From: Ilumatobacteraceae bacterium
Lineage (GTDB): Bacteria; Actinomycetota; Acidimicrobiia; Acidimicrobiales; Ilumatobacteraceae
Assembly (NCBI GenBank): GCA_025358075.1
Contig: JANYKU010000096.1
Location: forward strand, 1-47,195
DNA length: 47,195 bases
Direction of reading: 5' to 3'
Position numbers and translations under genes: made by a program. The notes beneath the pieces are model-generated. The model did no database searches and was not told the DNA's origin. It was given only the letters and a program-made list of their open reading frames with translations. Shown piece by piece: positions 1 to 8,536 of the stretch. Positions within the stretch are counted from its first letter, which is position 1. Every line of letters starts with the position of its first letter.

Positions 1-110
1 GAGGCGAGTGAGACCACGCCGGTGCCGAGCTGAGCGATGCGCCGCCGATCATGTACCGGCCGCCGACCGTAGTAACGGCGGTAGTAGGCAGCGTCGAAAC
101 GTTCAGCCAT
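1..110 (-). CDS. Class I SAM-dependent methyltransferase, N-terminal fragment
   Basis: An ATG at 110 on the minus strand opens a frame that stays open to the window edge, so only about 36 residues are visible. They begin MAERFDAAYYRRYYG and continue with a basic stretch and a Leu/Val/Ala-rich segment. The F-D-x-x-Y-Y-x-x-x-Y opening is typical of the first helix of actinobacterial class I methyltransferases, where it precedes the glycine-rich SAM motif. That motif would lie outside the window, so the assignment rests on the opening alone. The gene is cut by the window, not visibly broken. Confidence 0.5.
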   Translation of the reverse strand, partial: MAERFDAAYYRRYYGRRPVHDRRRIAQLGTGVVSLA

Positions 111-125
111 CCCGCGCCCGAATGC

Positions 126-515
126 TCAGTCGTCGTATCGAGCGACCGTGGTGGCGATGAGGAACGGCACATCGAGTGCGAACACGACCAGCATGCCGGT
201 GACCACCGCCAACGGTGTGCCGCGGGTGTGGTTGCGCACGAAGGCGAACTCGATCATGCCGGCGGCGATGATGTACGCGAGCAGCGCCCAGCGGCCCACT
301 CGTACGAACGTGTTCCACGAGAAGCCGGCAAACCTGGTGATCATCGTGATGCCGGCCAACAACAACGCCGCGGCGACGACAAGCAGGACGGTGGGCAATG
401 CCAGCGGAGGCCGCCGCGGCGCGTGCGAGCCCAACCAAACGCCTCCCACCACGACAGCAGCGAGCGACACCGTGACGACTTCGACGGCCTTCGGGAACTT
501 CCGTTCGGCGTTCAC
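126..515 (-). CDS. Small integral membrane protein, unknown function
   Basis: 129 residues with about four hydrophobic segments (roughly residues 12-29, 39-60, 72-92 and 101-122) and short basic loops. No family was recognised and there is no catalytic motif. The GTG start overlaps the stop of the upstream membrane gene (GTGA, 512-515), so the two are translationally coupled and probably form one membrane unit. The start of the methyltransferase-like gene follows 16 bases downstream, so all three may be co-transcribed. Confidence 0.7.
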   Translation of the reverse strand: MNAERKFPKAVEVVTVSLAAVVVGGVWLGSHAPRRPPLALPTVLLVVAAALLLAGITMITRFAGFSWNTFVRVGRWALLAYIIAAGMIEFAFVRNHTRGTPLAVVTGMLVVFALDVPFLIATTVARYDD

Positions 516-1105
516 AGCGTGGCCACCCGGGTCATGATGATCAGCGTCGCGATCTGCATGATGCCGGTGATGCCGGCGGTGTAGACGAAGCGCTTCATCA
601 TCCGTCCGATGATCTCAGGATTGGGGTTGGGCTTGTTCATCTCCCACAGCACGGTGATGTTGGCCGGCTCCAACACACCCAGCGCGATCACGGCCATGAT
701 GCCGACCACGATCATCGACGCCACCAGCCAGTTACGCGCCCCGTTGTTGAGGTTCAGCGTGCCGAGATGCAACGCGATCTGAAGGCCCGTGGCGAGCGTC
801 ATCGTGACCACCATCGGCATGATGATGACCATCTTGGGCATGAACTTCGCCGAGAACTCTGCCCGCGCCGGTGGCGACATCCCGCCGATGATCGGGCCGA
901 TCGCCAACCCGACGAACAGATCGATGCTGGTCCACAGTGCACCACCGGCCACGTGGCACAGCATCAGCGGCCAGAACTTGTTCGAGGCAATCGCAAAGAT
1001 GACGAACCCGAGCAAGACCGCCACCACCGGAAGACCGGCGAGCGGCACGATCTGGATCTTGCGAGCTGGTGGCGCCGGTGACGCGTCAATGGTCGATGTG
1101 TGCAT
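512..1105 (-). CDS. Polytopic membrane protein, unknown function
   Basis: 197 residues with about five membrane segments. A short soluble N-terminus precedes the first at about residue 20. A basic, proline-containing loop (EMNKPNPNPEIIGRMMKRF) lies before the last helix. A GGGAGG ribosome-binding site sits just before the ATG at 1105. The topology and the conserved-looking His and Met residues in helices recall small predicted integral membrane families such as DUF2269/CopD-like proteins, but I cannot assign one. It overlaps the following membrane gene by four bases. Its 5' side shares a divergent region with the macro-domain gene, and that region carries repeat copy 1. Confidence 0.75.
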   Translation of the reverse strand: MHTSTIDASPAPPARKIQIVPLAGLPVVAVLLGFVIFAIASNKFWPLMLCHVAGGALWTSIDLFVGLAIGPIIGGMSPPARAEFSAKFMPKMVIIMPMVVTMTLATGLQIALHLGTLNLNNGARNWLVASMIVVGIMAVIALGVLEPANITVLWEMNKPNPNPEIIGRMMKRFVYTAGITGIMQIATLIIMTRVATL

Positions 1106-1167
1106 GGTCCTCCCGGAACTCCTGCGCTTCCGCCCATTGTTCTACACCTCCCCGCAGGAACCAAGCA

Positions 1168-1223
1168 GGGTTGTCACACCGTGACCGTCTCCACGACGGT
1201 GGCGCCGCGACACCCTCGTAGGA
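1168..1223. repeat. 56-bp hairpin repeat, copy 1
   Basis: This copy matches the one at 1769-1824 at 50 of 56 positions, in the same orientation. It carries a nested inverted structure: an outer stem (GGGTTGTC pairing with GACACCC, one bulge) and an inner stem (ACCGTC, loop TCCAC, GACGGT). It lies in the divergent gap between the membrane operon and the macro-domain gene. Confidence 0.75.
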
Positions 1224-1248
1224 TTTTGGACGTGACCTCCTCGTCTCG

Positions 1249-1752
1249 GTGCTCGTCGTGAGGCTGCGGCTCGTGCTCGGTGACATCACTTCGCAAGACG
1301 TCGATGCGATCGTCAACGCGGCGAACTCGTCACTGCTCGGCGGAGGTGGGGTCGATGGTGCGATCCATCGCGCCGCCGGGCCCGAGTTGGTGCAGCACTG
1401 CCGCTTGCTCGGCGGATGCAAGACCGGGCAAGCGAAGATCACACCGGGATTCCGCCTGACGGCGCGGTGGATCATCCACACGGTTGGACCGGTGTGGCAT
1501 GGCGGCGCGCAGGGCGAGCCCGAGCTGTTGGCATCGTGCTACCGCGAATCCCTTGCGAGGGCCGACGAGGTCGGCGCGACAGCGGTGGCGTTCCCGGCGA
1601 TTTCGACCGGCATCTTCGGTTACCCGATCGAGCTCGCCGCCGAGGTCGCCGTCGCGACGGTGAGCTCGACGCCGACGTCGGTGCAGGAGGTCCGCTTCGT
1701 GTGCTTCAACGACGCGACGTCGCAGGCCTACGAAGCCCTCATCGCCGACTGA
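1249..1752 (+). CDS. Macro-domain ADP-ribosyl hydrolase (O-acetyl-ADP-ribose deacetylase type)
   Basis: 167 residues covering a single macro domain, the usual length for stand-alone YmdB-like enzymes that bind ADP-ribose and remove O-acetyl-ADP-ribose or mono-ADP-ribose. Visible motifs are GDIT near the N-terminus, [20 protein letters not shown] (ADP-ribose pocket, catalytic Asn and Asp), IIHTVGPVW, and [11 protein letters not shown] (diphosphate loop). The start is GTG at 1249, with another GTG at 1258 possible; neither has a strong ribosome-binding site. It stands alone between divergent and convergent neighbours and is bracketed by two copies of a 56-bp hairpin repeat. The assignment is firm; the substrate is not known. 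Confidence 0.93.
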   Translation: MLVVRLRLVLGDITSQDVDAIVNAANSSLLGGGGVDGAIHRAAGPELVQHCRLLGGCKTGQAKITPGFRLTARWIIHTVGPVWHGGAQGEPELLASCYRESLARADEVGATAVAFPAISTGIFGYPIELAAEVAVATVSSTPTSVQEVRFVCFNDATSQAYEALIAD

Positions 1753-1768
1753 CCTCCAAAACGAAGGG

Positions 1769-1824
1769 AGGTTGTCACACGTTGACCGTCTCCACGACGG
1801 TGGTGCCGCGACAACCTCGGAGGA
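1769..1824. repeat. 56-bp hairpin repeat, copy 2 (probable bidirectional terminator)
   Basis: The outer stem is perfect here: GAGGTTGTC (1768-1776) pairs with GACAACCTC. The inner stem is ACCGTC/GACGGT with loop TCCAC. It fills almost the whole 90-base gap between the convergent ends of the macro-domain gene (1752) and the GT2-EAL gene (1843), so here it could end transcription from both sides. Copy 1 sits in a divergent promoter region, which does not fit a pure terminator. Confidence 0.7.
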
Positions 1825-1842
1825 GTTGCGGGCGGTCGCCTG

Positions 1843-4800
1843 TCAGGCTTGGGACACGGAGCTCGGCATCCGATCGATCGGCACGGGGCGACCGACGAAG
1901 TAGCCCTGGGCGAGGTGAACGCCGGCGTCACGCAACGCGTCGCGCTCGGCTTCGGTCTCCACGCCCTCGGCGATGATCTTGCAGCTGTGCTGGTCGGCGA
2001 AGCTGACGAGCGACTTCACGAACATCTGACGTGCTGCGTCGTTGTCGAGGCCCGTGACCGCGCCTCGGTGCAGTTTCAGGAACGACGGCCGCAGCTTCTC
2101 GATTCGAGCCAGGCTCTCGTATCCCGCGCCCGCATCGTCGATGGCGATCATCACGCCGGGAAGGCGCCCGAGTGGCCCGTCGATGAGGTTCATCGTGTCG
2201 GGCGCATCGCCGACTTCGATCACGAGCGGGCAGGGTGCCTCGGCCAAGATCTCGGCAAGCGTGCTCGCTTGGTTCGCCAGGCCGGCCGACACGTTGACTG
2301 CCAGCCACGTGCCGGTCGGCAGTGCGCGTGCGGAAGTCACCGCGGCATGAGCGAGCGCCGCATCGAGCTCGACCCCGATCCCCGCGGTGTTCGCTGCCGC
2401 GAGCCGGTCTTGCGGCGACTGGCCATCGGCAAAGCGCGTGAGTGCTTCGTACCCGACCACGTCTGCGGTGGCGAGGTCGACGATCGGCTGGAAGACGGTG
2501 AAGAACGTGTACTCCTCGAATGCTGTGGAATCCCTCGCCGCGGGTCGTGCCCGCCAGTCGGGTAGCGGTCGTCGCGTCGACGCCGCTTCGGCGGGCGCCT
2601 CGATCGGTCGGGCCGCCACCACGCGGCTGCCCGATTCGGGGGTGCCGTAGTGCAGCACCGACGCCCAGTCGCCGATTGCACCCGACGGCGTCCGGAACGC
2701 ACCGGGGCCGGACTCGCCCGCCCTGGCGGCGGCCCGTGTGGGCACCGGTCGGTACAGCCAACCGCGCAGCTGCACCAAGAGGTCGACGATGCTGTTGCGG
2801 ATGCCGACGAACGCCACCATCGCGTAGAGGGCGAGGCTGCTGTTCAGCGCGGCGAAGAAGAAGTGCGCCCACTGGTGGAGCCTCACGTCGACGGTCACCG
2901 TGTACGCCGCGAAGGCAATCAACAGACACGGGGCGAGGATGAACCCGGCCCGCGCCGTGGTGCGGTCGCGCACCTTCGGAGTCCGCTTGAACGAGCTCTT
3001 CTCGCCGGTGACGAGTTGCAACGCCGAAGCGAACGTGCCCGACAAGTTCACCGGCAGCAGGATCAGGTTGAACCCGTAGATCCGCAGCACGTCGAGACGC
3101 TTGTATCCGCAGTAGCGGAGGTCGCCCGCCATCATCAAGAAGTAGGGCAGGGCGATGAGCGGCAACAGCGGCTTCAACAGGCCGCTGTTGAACGGATAGA
3201 CCAGCAGGATCAGCAGGCACAGCGACGCCCAGAAGATCGACGCCATGTAGTTGACCCGCAGGAACACCTCGCCGAACCGGTTGCGTTCGGAGCGGGCGCG
3301 ACGAGCTCGTGATTGCTCACGGAGCTTGGAGAGGATGAGCAACCCACCGTTTGCCCAGCGCTGGCGTTGGATGCACAGCGAGCCGAAGTCGGGCGGCGTG
3401 GCGCTGTAGGCGAGTCGCTCGGGGTAGTTGAGAAGGGTCCAACCGTGGATGCCCAAGTCGATCGTCGATTCGGTGTCCTCGATGACCGTGCGGTCTTGGA
3501 TGTAGCGCCGGATCTCCCAGTTGCCCTCGTAGTCGATCTCGACGATGTCGTCGAGGGCACGCTTGCGCAAGATCGCGTTGGCACCGACCCAGAACGTGGC
3601 GTCGTAGTGGGTCATGCCCTGATGCACGATGTGCTGCAGGTCGGTGGTCGCCCCGGCGATGCGCTCGATGCGCGTGGCCGAACCGGGGTACGAGCTGTAC
3701 GGCGTCTGGGCGACGCCGACCTTGGCGTGGCCGCTCTGCTCGAGGAGGTAGAGGATTCGCACGCAATACTCCGGCAGCAACACGCTGTCGGCGTCGAGCG
3801 TGAGCACGTAGTCGGGGTCCGGCACCGACAAATCCGCGTGCCGAGGCGAGCACGGCACGAGTGCGCGGCCGAGTGGGGTGGCGATCTCTTGGTAGTTGCC
3901 GCCCATCAGCGCGATGTAGCTGTTCAGGTTCATCGCCTTGTTGGCGGCGTGCGAGCACGACACGTACTGCTTGCGTTCGAAGCTCGACATCTCGGCACGG
4001 AACGTGGCGACGAGCCGTCGGTACAGATCCAGCAGTCTGTCGGTGGTGAGGCTCGCACCCTCGCTCGCCCCGGCGTTCAATGCCTCGGCGATCGTCTGGA
4101 GATCACTGGCAAGTGCACCGAGCACGTGCTCGACGAAGAACGAATCGGCATGGTCGACGATCTCCTGCTTGGCGCCGAGCCCGCGCAGCCAGCCGGCAGA
4201 GAACTCATAATGGGAGGCCAGCGTTCGCATGTCGTCGACCGACGGCCGACGGTCGCCCATCTGGATCACCTCGAAGTGTTCGAGTGCGTCGACGACGCGC
4301 TTGAGCGGCGCGGCGAGCTCGGCCTCGATCTTGGCCGGCAGCGCGCGAGCAGTCTCGAGCAGCCGCCGAACGTGCGCCGACTTCGGGGTGGGCGGGTCGT
4401 CGATCAACAGCACCACGCGCAGGTGGGGATGCTCCTGCAGCGCCGCGGAGAGAAGCGTCGTGCGGATCACGCGCTCGTCCTCTTGATACGACGGCACGAG
4501 AACGGTGACGGTGGGGACTGTCTGTGTGAAGAAGTGATCGATCGCGGCGCGCGGGGCGCGGTTGTGGGCGCGGCTGCGATAGAAGAAGCCGATCCGGGTG
4601 ATGAGGTACGCCATCGCCGATGCAGTCAGCGCGGTGACGACAACCAGATACACGAGCGCCTCGATCACGAGACGGGCGCTCGACGCGTCACCCTCGATGA
4701 ACTGCTGGATGATCGTCAGCACCACATAGGTGAACCACGCCGAGACCGTCAGAACGATCGCCATGCGACCGATGGTGATTCGAAGATCCGAGACCGGCGG

Positions 4801-4890
4801 CGCCACCATCGGCAACGGCTGCTCTCGACGATCGCTTCCCCACTGTCGTCGTGCGCCGGTTCGCGGTCGCACCTTCGTCTGAGAACCCAT
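1843..4890 (-). CDS. Membrane family 2 glycosyltransferase fused to a C-terminal EAL domain
   Basis: 1015 residues. Two membrane helices (about 40-65 and 73-103) precede a cytosolic family 2 glycosyltransferase domain (about 125-520) with the processive-synthase motifs DADS (366-369), TED-like EDTE (471-474) and QRQRW (508-512). Four to six helices follow (about 548-700), then a linker and an EAL domain (about 796-1002). The EAL domain keeps EAL (815-817), Asn866 in VNVSA, Glu892, the Asp pair 918-919 (DDAGAGY), Lys939 and EGVET (975-979). It should therefore bind c-di-GMP and may hydrolyse it. The layout resembles cellulose/chitin/PNAG synthases, with EAL where BcsA has PilZ. It diverges from the GH18 gene. 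The ATG at 4890 has a GGGAAG site. The polymer made is unknown. Confidence 0.92.
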   Translation of the reverse strand: MGSQTKVRPRTGARRQWGSDRREQPLPMVAPPVSDLRITIGRMAIVLTVSAWFTYVVLTIIQQFIEGDASSARLVIEALVYLVVVTALTASAMAYLITRIGFFYRSRAHNRAPRAAIDHFFTQTVPTVTVLVPSYQEDERVIRTTLLSAALQEHPHLRVVLLIDDPPTPKSAHVRRLLETARALPAKIEAELAAPLKRVVDALEHFEVIQMGDRRPSVDDMRTLASHYEFSAGWLRGLGAKQEIVDHADSFFVEHVLGALASDLQTIAEALNAGASEGASLTTDRLLDLYRRLVATFRAEMSSFERKQYVSCSHAANKAMNLNSYIALMGGNYQEIATPLGRALVPCSPRHADLSVPDPDYVLTLDADSVLLPEYCVRILYLLEQSGHAKVGVAQTPYSSYPGSATRIERIAGATTDLQHIVHQGMTHYDATFWVGANAILRKRALDDIVEIDYEGNWEIRRYIQDRTVIEDTESTIDLGIHGWTLLNYPERLAYSATPPDFGSLCIQRQRWANGGLLILSKLREQSRARRARSERNRFGEVFLRVNYMASIFWASLCLLILLVYPFNSGLLKPLLPLIALPYFLMMAGDLRYCGYKRLDVLRIYGFNLILLPVNLSGTFASALQLVTGEKSSFKRTPKVRDRTTARAGFILAPCLLIAFAAYTVTVDVRLHQWAHFFFAALNSSLALYAMVAFVGIRNSIVDLLVQLRGWLYRPVPTRAAARAGESGPGAFRTPSGAIGDWASVLHYGTPESGSRVVAARPIEAPAEAASTRRPLPDWRARPAARDSTAFEEYTFFTVFQPIVDLATADVVGYEALTRFADGQSPQDRLAAANTAGIGVELDAALAHAAVTSARALPTGTWLAVNVSAGLANQASTLAEILAEAPCPLVIEVGDAPDTMNLIDGPLGRLPGVMIAIDDAGAGYESLARIEKLRPSFLKLHRGAVTGLDNDAARQMFVKSLVSFADQHSCKIIAEGVETEAERDALRDAGVHLAQGYFVGRPVPIDRMPSSVSQA

Positions 4891-5003
4891 GCTCTTCCCG
4901 TCTCATGTCCGGACAGCCGCTCGCTGTCGGGCGGGTCGGAGACCGACCCGCTGGGTAGGTATCGGACCCTTGATGACGATTCGTGAGCGAAATTCAAGAG
5001 ATC

Positions 5004-5032
5004 CTCAGGTTCGGCGCAAGTTCAGCCGATGA
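5004..5032 (+). promoter_or_regulatory. Possible sigma-28 (FliA/WhiG-type) promoter
   Basis: TCAGGTTC (5005-5012) and GCCGATGA (5025-5032) are 12 bases apart, close to the FliA-type pattern TAAAGTTT-N11-GCCGATAA. It points towards the GH18 gene, whose ATG is at 5086. This is seen by eye only. A sigma-28-type promoter would place the gene in a motility or developmental regulon. Confidence 0.35.
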
Positions 5033-5085
5033 GAAAACCGTTATTGGCCCTGCGCGAGTCGCAGTGAGAGGGAAGCGCGAGCACG

Positions 5086-6690
5086 ATGCGTTCGACACGG
5101 ACAACTGAAGAGGGACCGAAGGACCACCCGGTCGTCGAGCCCGAAGACCTGCGTCCGGAGGAACCGGCGCAACGACTGTCATGGTTGAGGGTCGGCGCGC
5201 TCATCGGCATCGTCGCCCTACTCGCGGCCGCGGGGGCGATTGTTCTCAGGAAGGTGTCGTCGGCGACCCGATTGCCTGGCCGATCGTGGAGCGTGCCGTA
5301 CGTCGATGTCACCCTGACCCCGACCTACGAGTTCCAGAACCCGGCGTCGAACCCGGCGCGCGACATCGCGCTCGCGTTCGTCGTCGCCGATCCCGCTGAC
5401 CCGTGCAAGCCGAGCTGGGGCGGGGCGTATTCGATGGACCAGGCGAAGCAGTCGATCGAGCTCGACCGCCGCATCACCCAACTGCGCGCCGCGGGCGGCG
5501 ACATCATGATCTCGTTCGGTGGACAGGCCAACAAGGAGTTGGCGTTCGCCTGCACCGACGCGACCAAGCTCGCCACCGCCTACCGCAACGTCGTCACGCG
5601 GTACGACGTGAAGGTCATCGACTTCGACATCGAGAATGCCGACCTCGCCGACGCTCCCTCGATCCAGCGTCGGGCACATGCAATCGCCACGATCCAGAAG
5701 GAGCGGTCCGCAGCCAAGCACGATCTGGCCGTGTGGCTCACGGTTCCCGTCGGCACGACCGGCCTGACCGCGGACGGTGTTGCCCTCGTGAAATCGACGA
5801 TTGCGGCCGGCGTCGATCTCACCGGAGTCAACGCGATGACGATGAACTTCGGCTCGAAGGACCACCCGACGACCGACATGCTCGGCGCCACCAAGTCAGC
5901 CCTCGACGCCACCTCCAAGCAGATCGCCGAAATCTACGCCGGCCAGGGCGCGACGCTCAACGATGCCCAACGCTGGTCGCACCTCGGTGCCACGCCGATG
6001 ATCGGGCAGAACGACGTCCCGGGCGAGGTCTTCACCATCGATGACGCCAAGGGTCTTGCCGACTTCGCCAGGGCCAAAGGGCTCGGCCGGGTGTCGACCT
6101 GGTCGTTGAACCGAGACGGTCCGTGCAGCACCTCGTTCGCCGACGTGATGGTCCTGTCCAACACGTGCAGCAGCGTGACCCAAGACCCGTTGCAGTACGC
6201 CACCGTGTTCACCGCCCTGCCGGGTCGCGCCGCGTACCTGCCACAGACCGATTCCGTCACGGTGGCGGATGGACAGCAAGCGATCGATGACCCCGCCAAG
6301 AGCCCGTACCCGATCTGGCGCCCGGAGGCGCAGTACGTCGAGGGTTACAAGGTCGTGCGTCACGGACTGGTGTATCAGGCCAAGTGGTACACGCAGGGCC
6401 AGGAGCCTTCGACAGTGCTCGGCAACCCCGGTGACATGCCGTGGTCGCTCGTCGGCCCGATCGAGCCCGACGACGTGCCGTTCGCTCCGAAGACGGCGGC
6501 GGCGGGCACATATCCCGATTGGAACCCCGACCACTTGTACACCAAGGGCGACCGGGTTCTACTGGAGGGCCTGCCCTACGAAGCGCGGTGGACGAACCAG
6601 GCCGAAGTGCCGCAGACGTTGCTACCCGTCGGGCCGGATTCGGCGTGGAGCCCGCTGTTCATCGTGCCGGGCGAGCCAAAGTCTTCGTAG
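5086..6690 (+). CDS. Membrane-anchored GH18 chitinase-like protein with two chitin-binding-like modules
   Basis: 534 residues: a short cytosolic tail, one membrane anchor (about 35-54), a GH18 barrel (about 72-375) and two C-terminal modules (about 408-456 and 477-524). The GH18 signature DxxDxDxE appears as VIDFDIEN (177-184), with Glu183 as the expected proton donor. The modules carry the aromatic pattern of CBM5/12 chitin-binding domains (AKWYTQGQEP and EARWTNQAEVP, each followed by W-S). The family hydrolyses beta-1,4-GlcNAc polymers, and here the enzyme should work outside the membrane. Divergence from the GT2-EAL gene suggests it trims or releases the polymer that enzyme makes. GAGGGAAG precedes the ATG at 5086. 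It ends 10 bases from the convergent membrane gene. Confidence 0.88.
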   Translation: MRSTRTTEEGPKDHPVVEPEDLRPEEPAQRLSWLRVGALIGIVALLAAAGAIVLRKVSSATRLPGRSWSVPYVDVTLTPTYEFQNPASNPARDIALAFVVADPADPCKPSWGGAYSMDQAKQSIELDRRITQLRAAGGDIMISFGGQANKELAFACTDATKLATAYRNVVTRYDVKVIDFDIENADLADAPSIQRRAHAIATIQKERSAAKHDLAVWLTVPVGTTGLTADGVALVKSTIAAGVDLTGVNAMTMNFGSKDHPTTDMLGATKSALDATSKQIAEIYAGQGATLNDAQRWSHLGATPMIGQNDVPGEVFTIDDAKGLADFARAKGLGRVSTWSLNRDGPCSTSFADVMVLSNTCSSVTQDPLQYATVFTALPGRAAYLPQTDSVTVADGQQAIDDPAKSPYPIWRPEAQYVEGYKVVRHGLVYQAKWYTQGQEPSTVLGNPGDMPWSLVGPIEPDDVPFAPKTAAAGTYPDWNPDHLYTKGDRVLLEGLPYEARWTNQAEVPQTLLPVGPDSAWSPLFIVPGEPKSS

Positions 6691-6700
6691 CGCGGCGTCG

Positions 6701-8329
6701 TCACGCCGGTGGGCACCCCGTTCCACCGAAGCGGTACACGTACAGCTGAGACGTCGGCCCGACGAGCAAGGGATGGTAGGTCAGCGTTGCCACTTCAACG
6801 CCTTGACCGCTGGCGAGCCGCGACGGGACCACCCAGATGCAGTGGAGGTTGGGGCGATAGGTACCGAGCCATTCGAAGCCGGAGTCCACTTCGGTCGGGG
6901 CTGAGCCGCGGTCGACTGCCTCGGAGGCAGCCTTCCAACGCGCCCCATCGAACGAGTCGCTGTTGGCGGTGAGCGACAGTGAAGCGATCGCCATCCCGCC
7001 CAGCAGCAAGCCCCCGAACGCGGTGGCCGACCGCGCCGGTGAGCGGTTGTCGGCGGAGAACCGGTGGAGGATGACGATGGAACCAGAGATCAGCAGCGGC
7101 CACAGGTACCGATCGAAGATCGCGCCGTTGCCGACCGCGGCGACACCGAGGAGGACGGCGTAGCCGACGTCGTGCCACAAGAGCATCGAGGTCGTGAGGG
7201 CCTCGGTGGTCCGCACCGCGTCGCGCTCCACTTCTTCCGGCCGCGTGCGATCACGATGGTCGGCCGCCCACTCGATGACGAGCATCACCAGCACGGCAGT
7301 CGAGATCAGCGCCATGGTCACCAGCAGGTCCCATCCCACACGGGGGATCGACAGCGGCCTGCGTCCGGTGACCAGCTTGTCGCCGTTCATCCCATTGGCC
7401 TGGAAGTAATCGCCGAGGAACCACCAGACGTGCTCGTGCCGCACTTGGCCGATCACCGCAGGTATCGCGACAACGACCACGCCGACGGCCAACCCGACCC
7501 TGCGACCCAACCGATGGCGAACCGGCCACCATCGCCGCCACGTGAGCGCAAGCACCGGTGCCAAGCCGAGACCGACAGCCAGTACCGCACCCACCAGCTT
7601 GAGCGTCAACACCAACGCCGAGGGCGGTCCGTCGTACGGCTGGCCGCCGGGCAGGCTGTGCCGCCAACCCCACAGGACCGCGCACGCGACAACCAACACC
7701 GAACCGGCGATGATGGCCCGTCGCCGCAGCAGGCGCTGCCCGGAGAAGATCGCCATGGCCAGCACGGCTGCGGGGGCGGCGAAGGTCAGTTCACGCACGC
7801 TGAAGGCGAACAGCCCGAGCAACCCCACGAGGACCAGCCAGTACGGCTGACGATCGACCTTGGCCCGGATCAGGCCCAGACCGGCCACCAGCACCAACAG
7901 GTGCAGGCCGAGTGCAGGCCCGTCGGTCATGAACGACGATGCGTCGCGCAGCACACCGGGGTAGGCGGCGACACAGGCAACGACGAACAGCGAAGCGCCG
8001 AACGAGAGCAGCACGCGGGCCAGGCGCTGGGCGCCGTAGAGCCCCGCGGCGAACAGTGCGCTCGACGACAGCTCGAGCACCCAGCGATGGTGGCCGAACA
8101 CCCACAACCATGGCTGCGCCCAGGCGGCGAGGCCGACCAAGGTCATCTGGCCGTAGCCGACGAGATGGATGTGGCCGGTGGTGTGCAGGTCGAGGGCGAC
8201 GAGCTCGTACGCCCACGCGCCGGTGCGCGGCACACCGACAGCACCACCGAGTTGAGCCAGGCCCCACGACAACCCGACGACAGCGAGCACGAACCCTGCG
8301 GCCAACGCCCGTTCGAGCCGTGCCGTCAT
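6701..8329 (-). CDS. Polytopic membrane protein, GT-C/ArnT-like glycosyltransferase candidate
   Basis: 542 residues with about 11-12 hydrophobic segments and a C-terminal extracytoplasmic stretch of about 90 residues. It resembles actinobacterial GT39/GT-C family proteins that use polyprenyl-phosphate sugars: an N-terminal helix, a first outer loop (about 30-60) with acidic and His residues (ELVALDLHTTGHIH), and a second helix-rich block. I do not see a clear D-D/E-x pair in the first loop, so the enzymatic role is inferred. It is convergent with the GH18 gene across a 10-base gap and could take part in the same cell-surface polysaccharide pathway, though it is transcribed separately. ATG at 8329. 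Confidence 0.55.
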   Translation of the reverse strand: MTARLERALAAGFVLAVVGLSWGLAQLGGAVGVPRTGAWAYELVALDLHTTGHIHLVGYGQMTLVGLAAWAQPWLWVFGHHRWVLELSSSALFAAGLYGAQRLARVLLSFGASLFVVACVAAYPGVLRDASSFMTDGPALGLHLLVLVAGLGLIRAKVDRQPYWLVLVGLLGLFAFSVRELTFAAPAAVLAMAIFSGQRLLRRRAIIAGSVLVVACAVLWGWRHSLPGGQPYDGPPSALVLTLKLVGAVLAVGLGLAPVLALTWRRWWPVRHRLGRRVGLAVGVVVVAIPAVIGQVRHEHVWWFLGDYFQANGMNGDKLVTGRRPLSIPRVGWDLLVTMALISTAVLVMLVIEWAADHRDRTRPEEVERDAVRTTEALTTSMLLWHDVGYAVLLGVAAVGNGAIFDRYLWPLLISGSIVILHRFSADNRSPARSATAFGGLLLGGMAIASLSLTANSDSFDGARWKAASEAVDRGSAPTEVDSGFEWLGTYRPNLHCIWVVPSRLASGQGVEVATLTYHPLLVGPTSQLYVYRFGGTGCPPA

Positions 8330-8536
8330 CCACGGCGAGTGTACCCGTCACTCCGCCGATCAACCCGCTCACCAACGTGGCCGGCTGGGGAAGTGTGACC
8401 CATTCCCACGTTCACGCCAAGGTGGGTAGCCGCATCTCCCGGGGCGTGCTCGCCACACTCCACCGATGCCGGTTCCGTGCGGGTCCGGTTCGATGGGCCT
8501 GCACTACATTCGAGCTTCCCGCCAGAAGGAGTGCAC

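Noticed and set aside
3313-4986. 557-codon open frame opposite the GT2-EAL gene
   Set aside because: The opposite strand carries an unmistakable glycosyltransferase with all motifs; this frame has none.
5181-5399. Other frames within the GH18 and HD-GYP genes
   Set aside because: Arg-rich alternative frames inside genes with clear domains; no independent starts or motifs.
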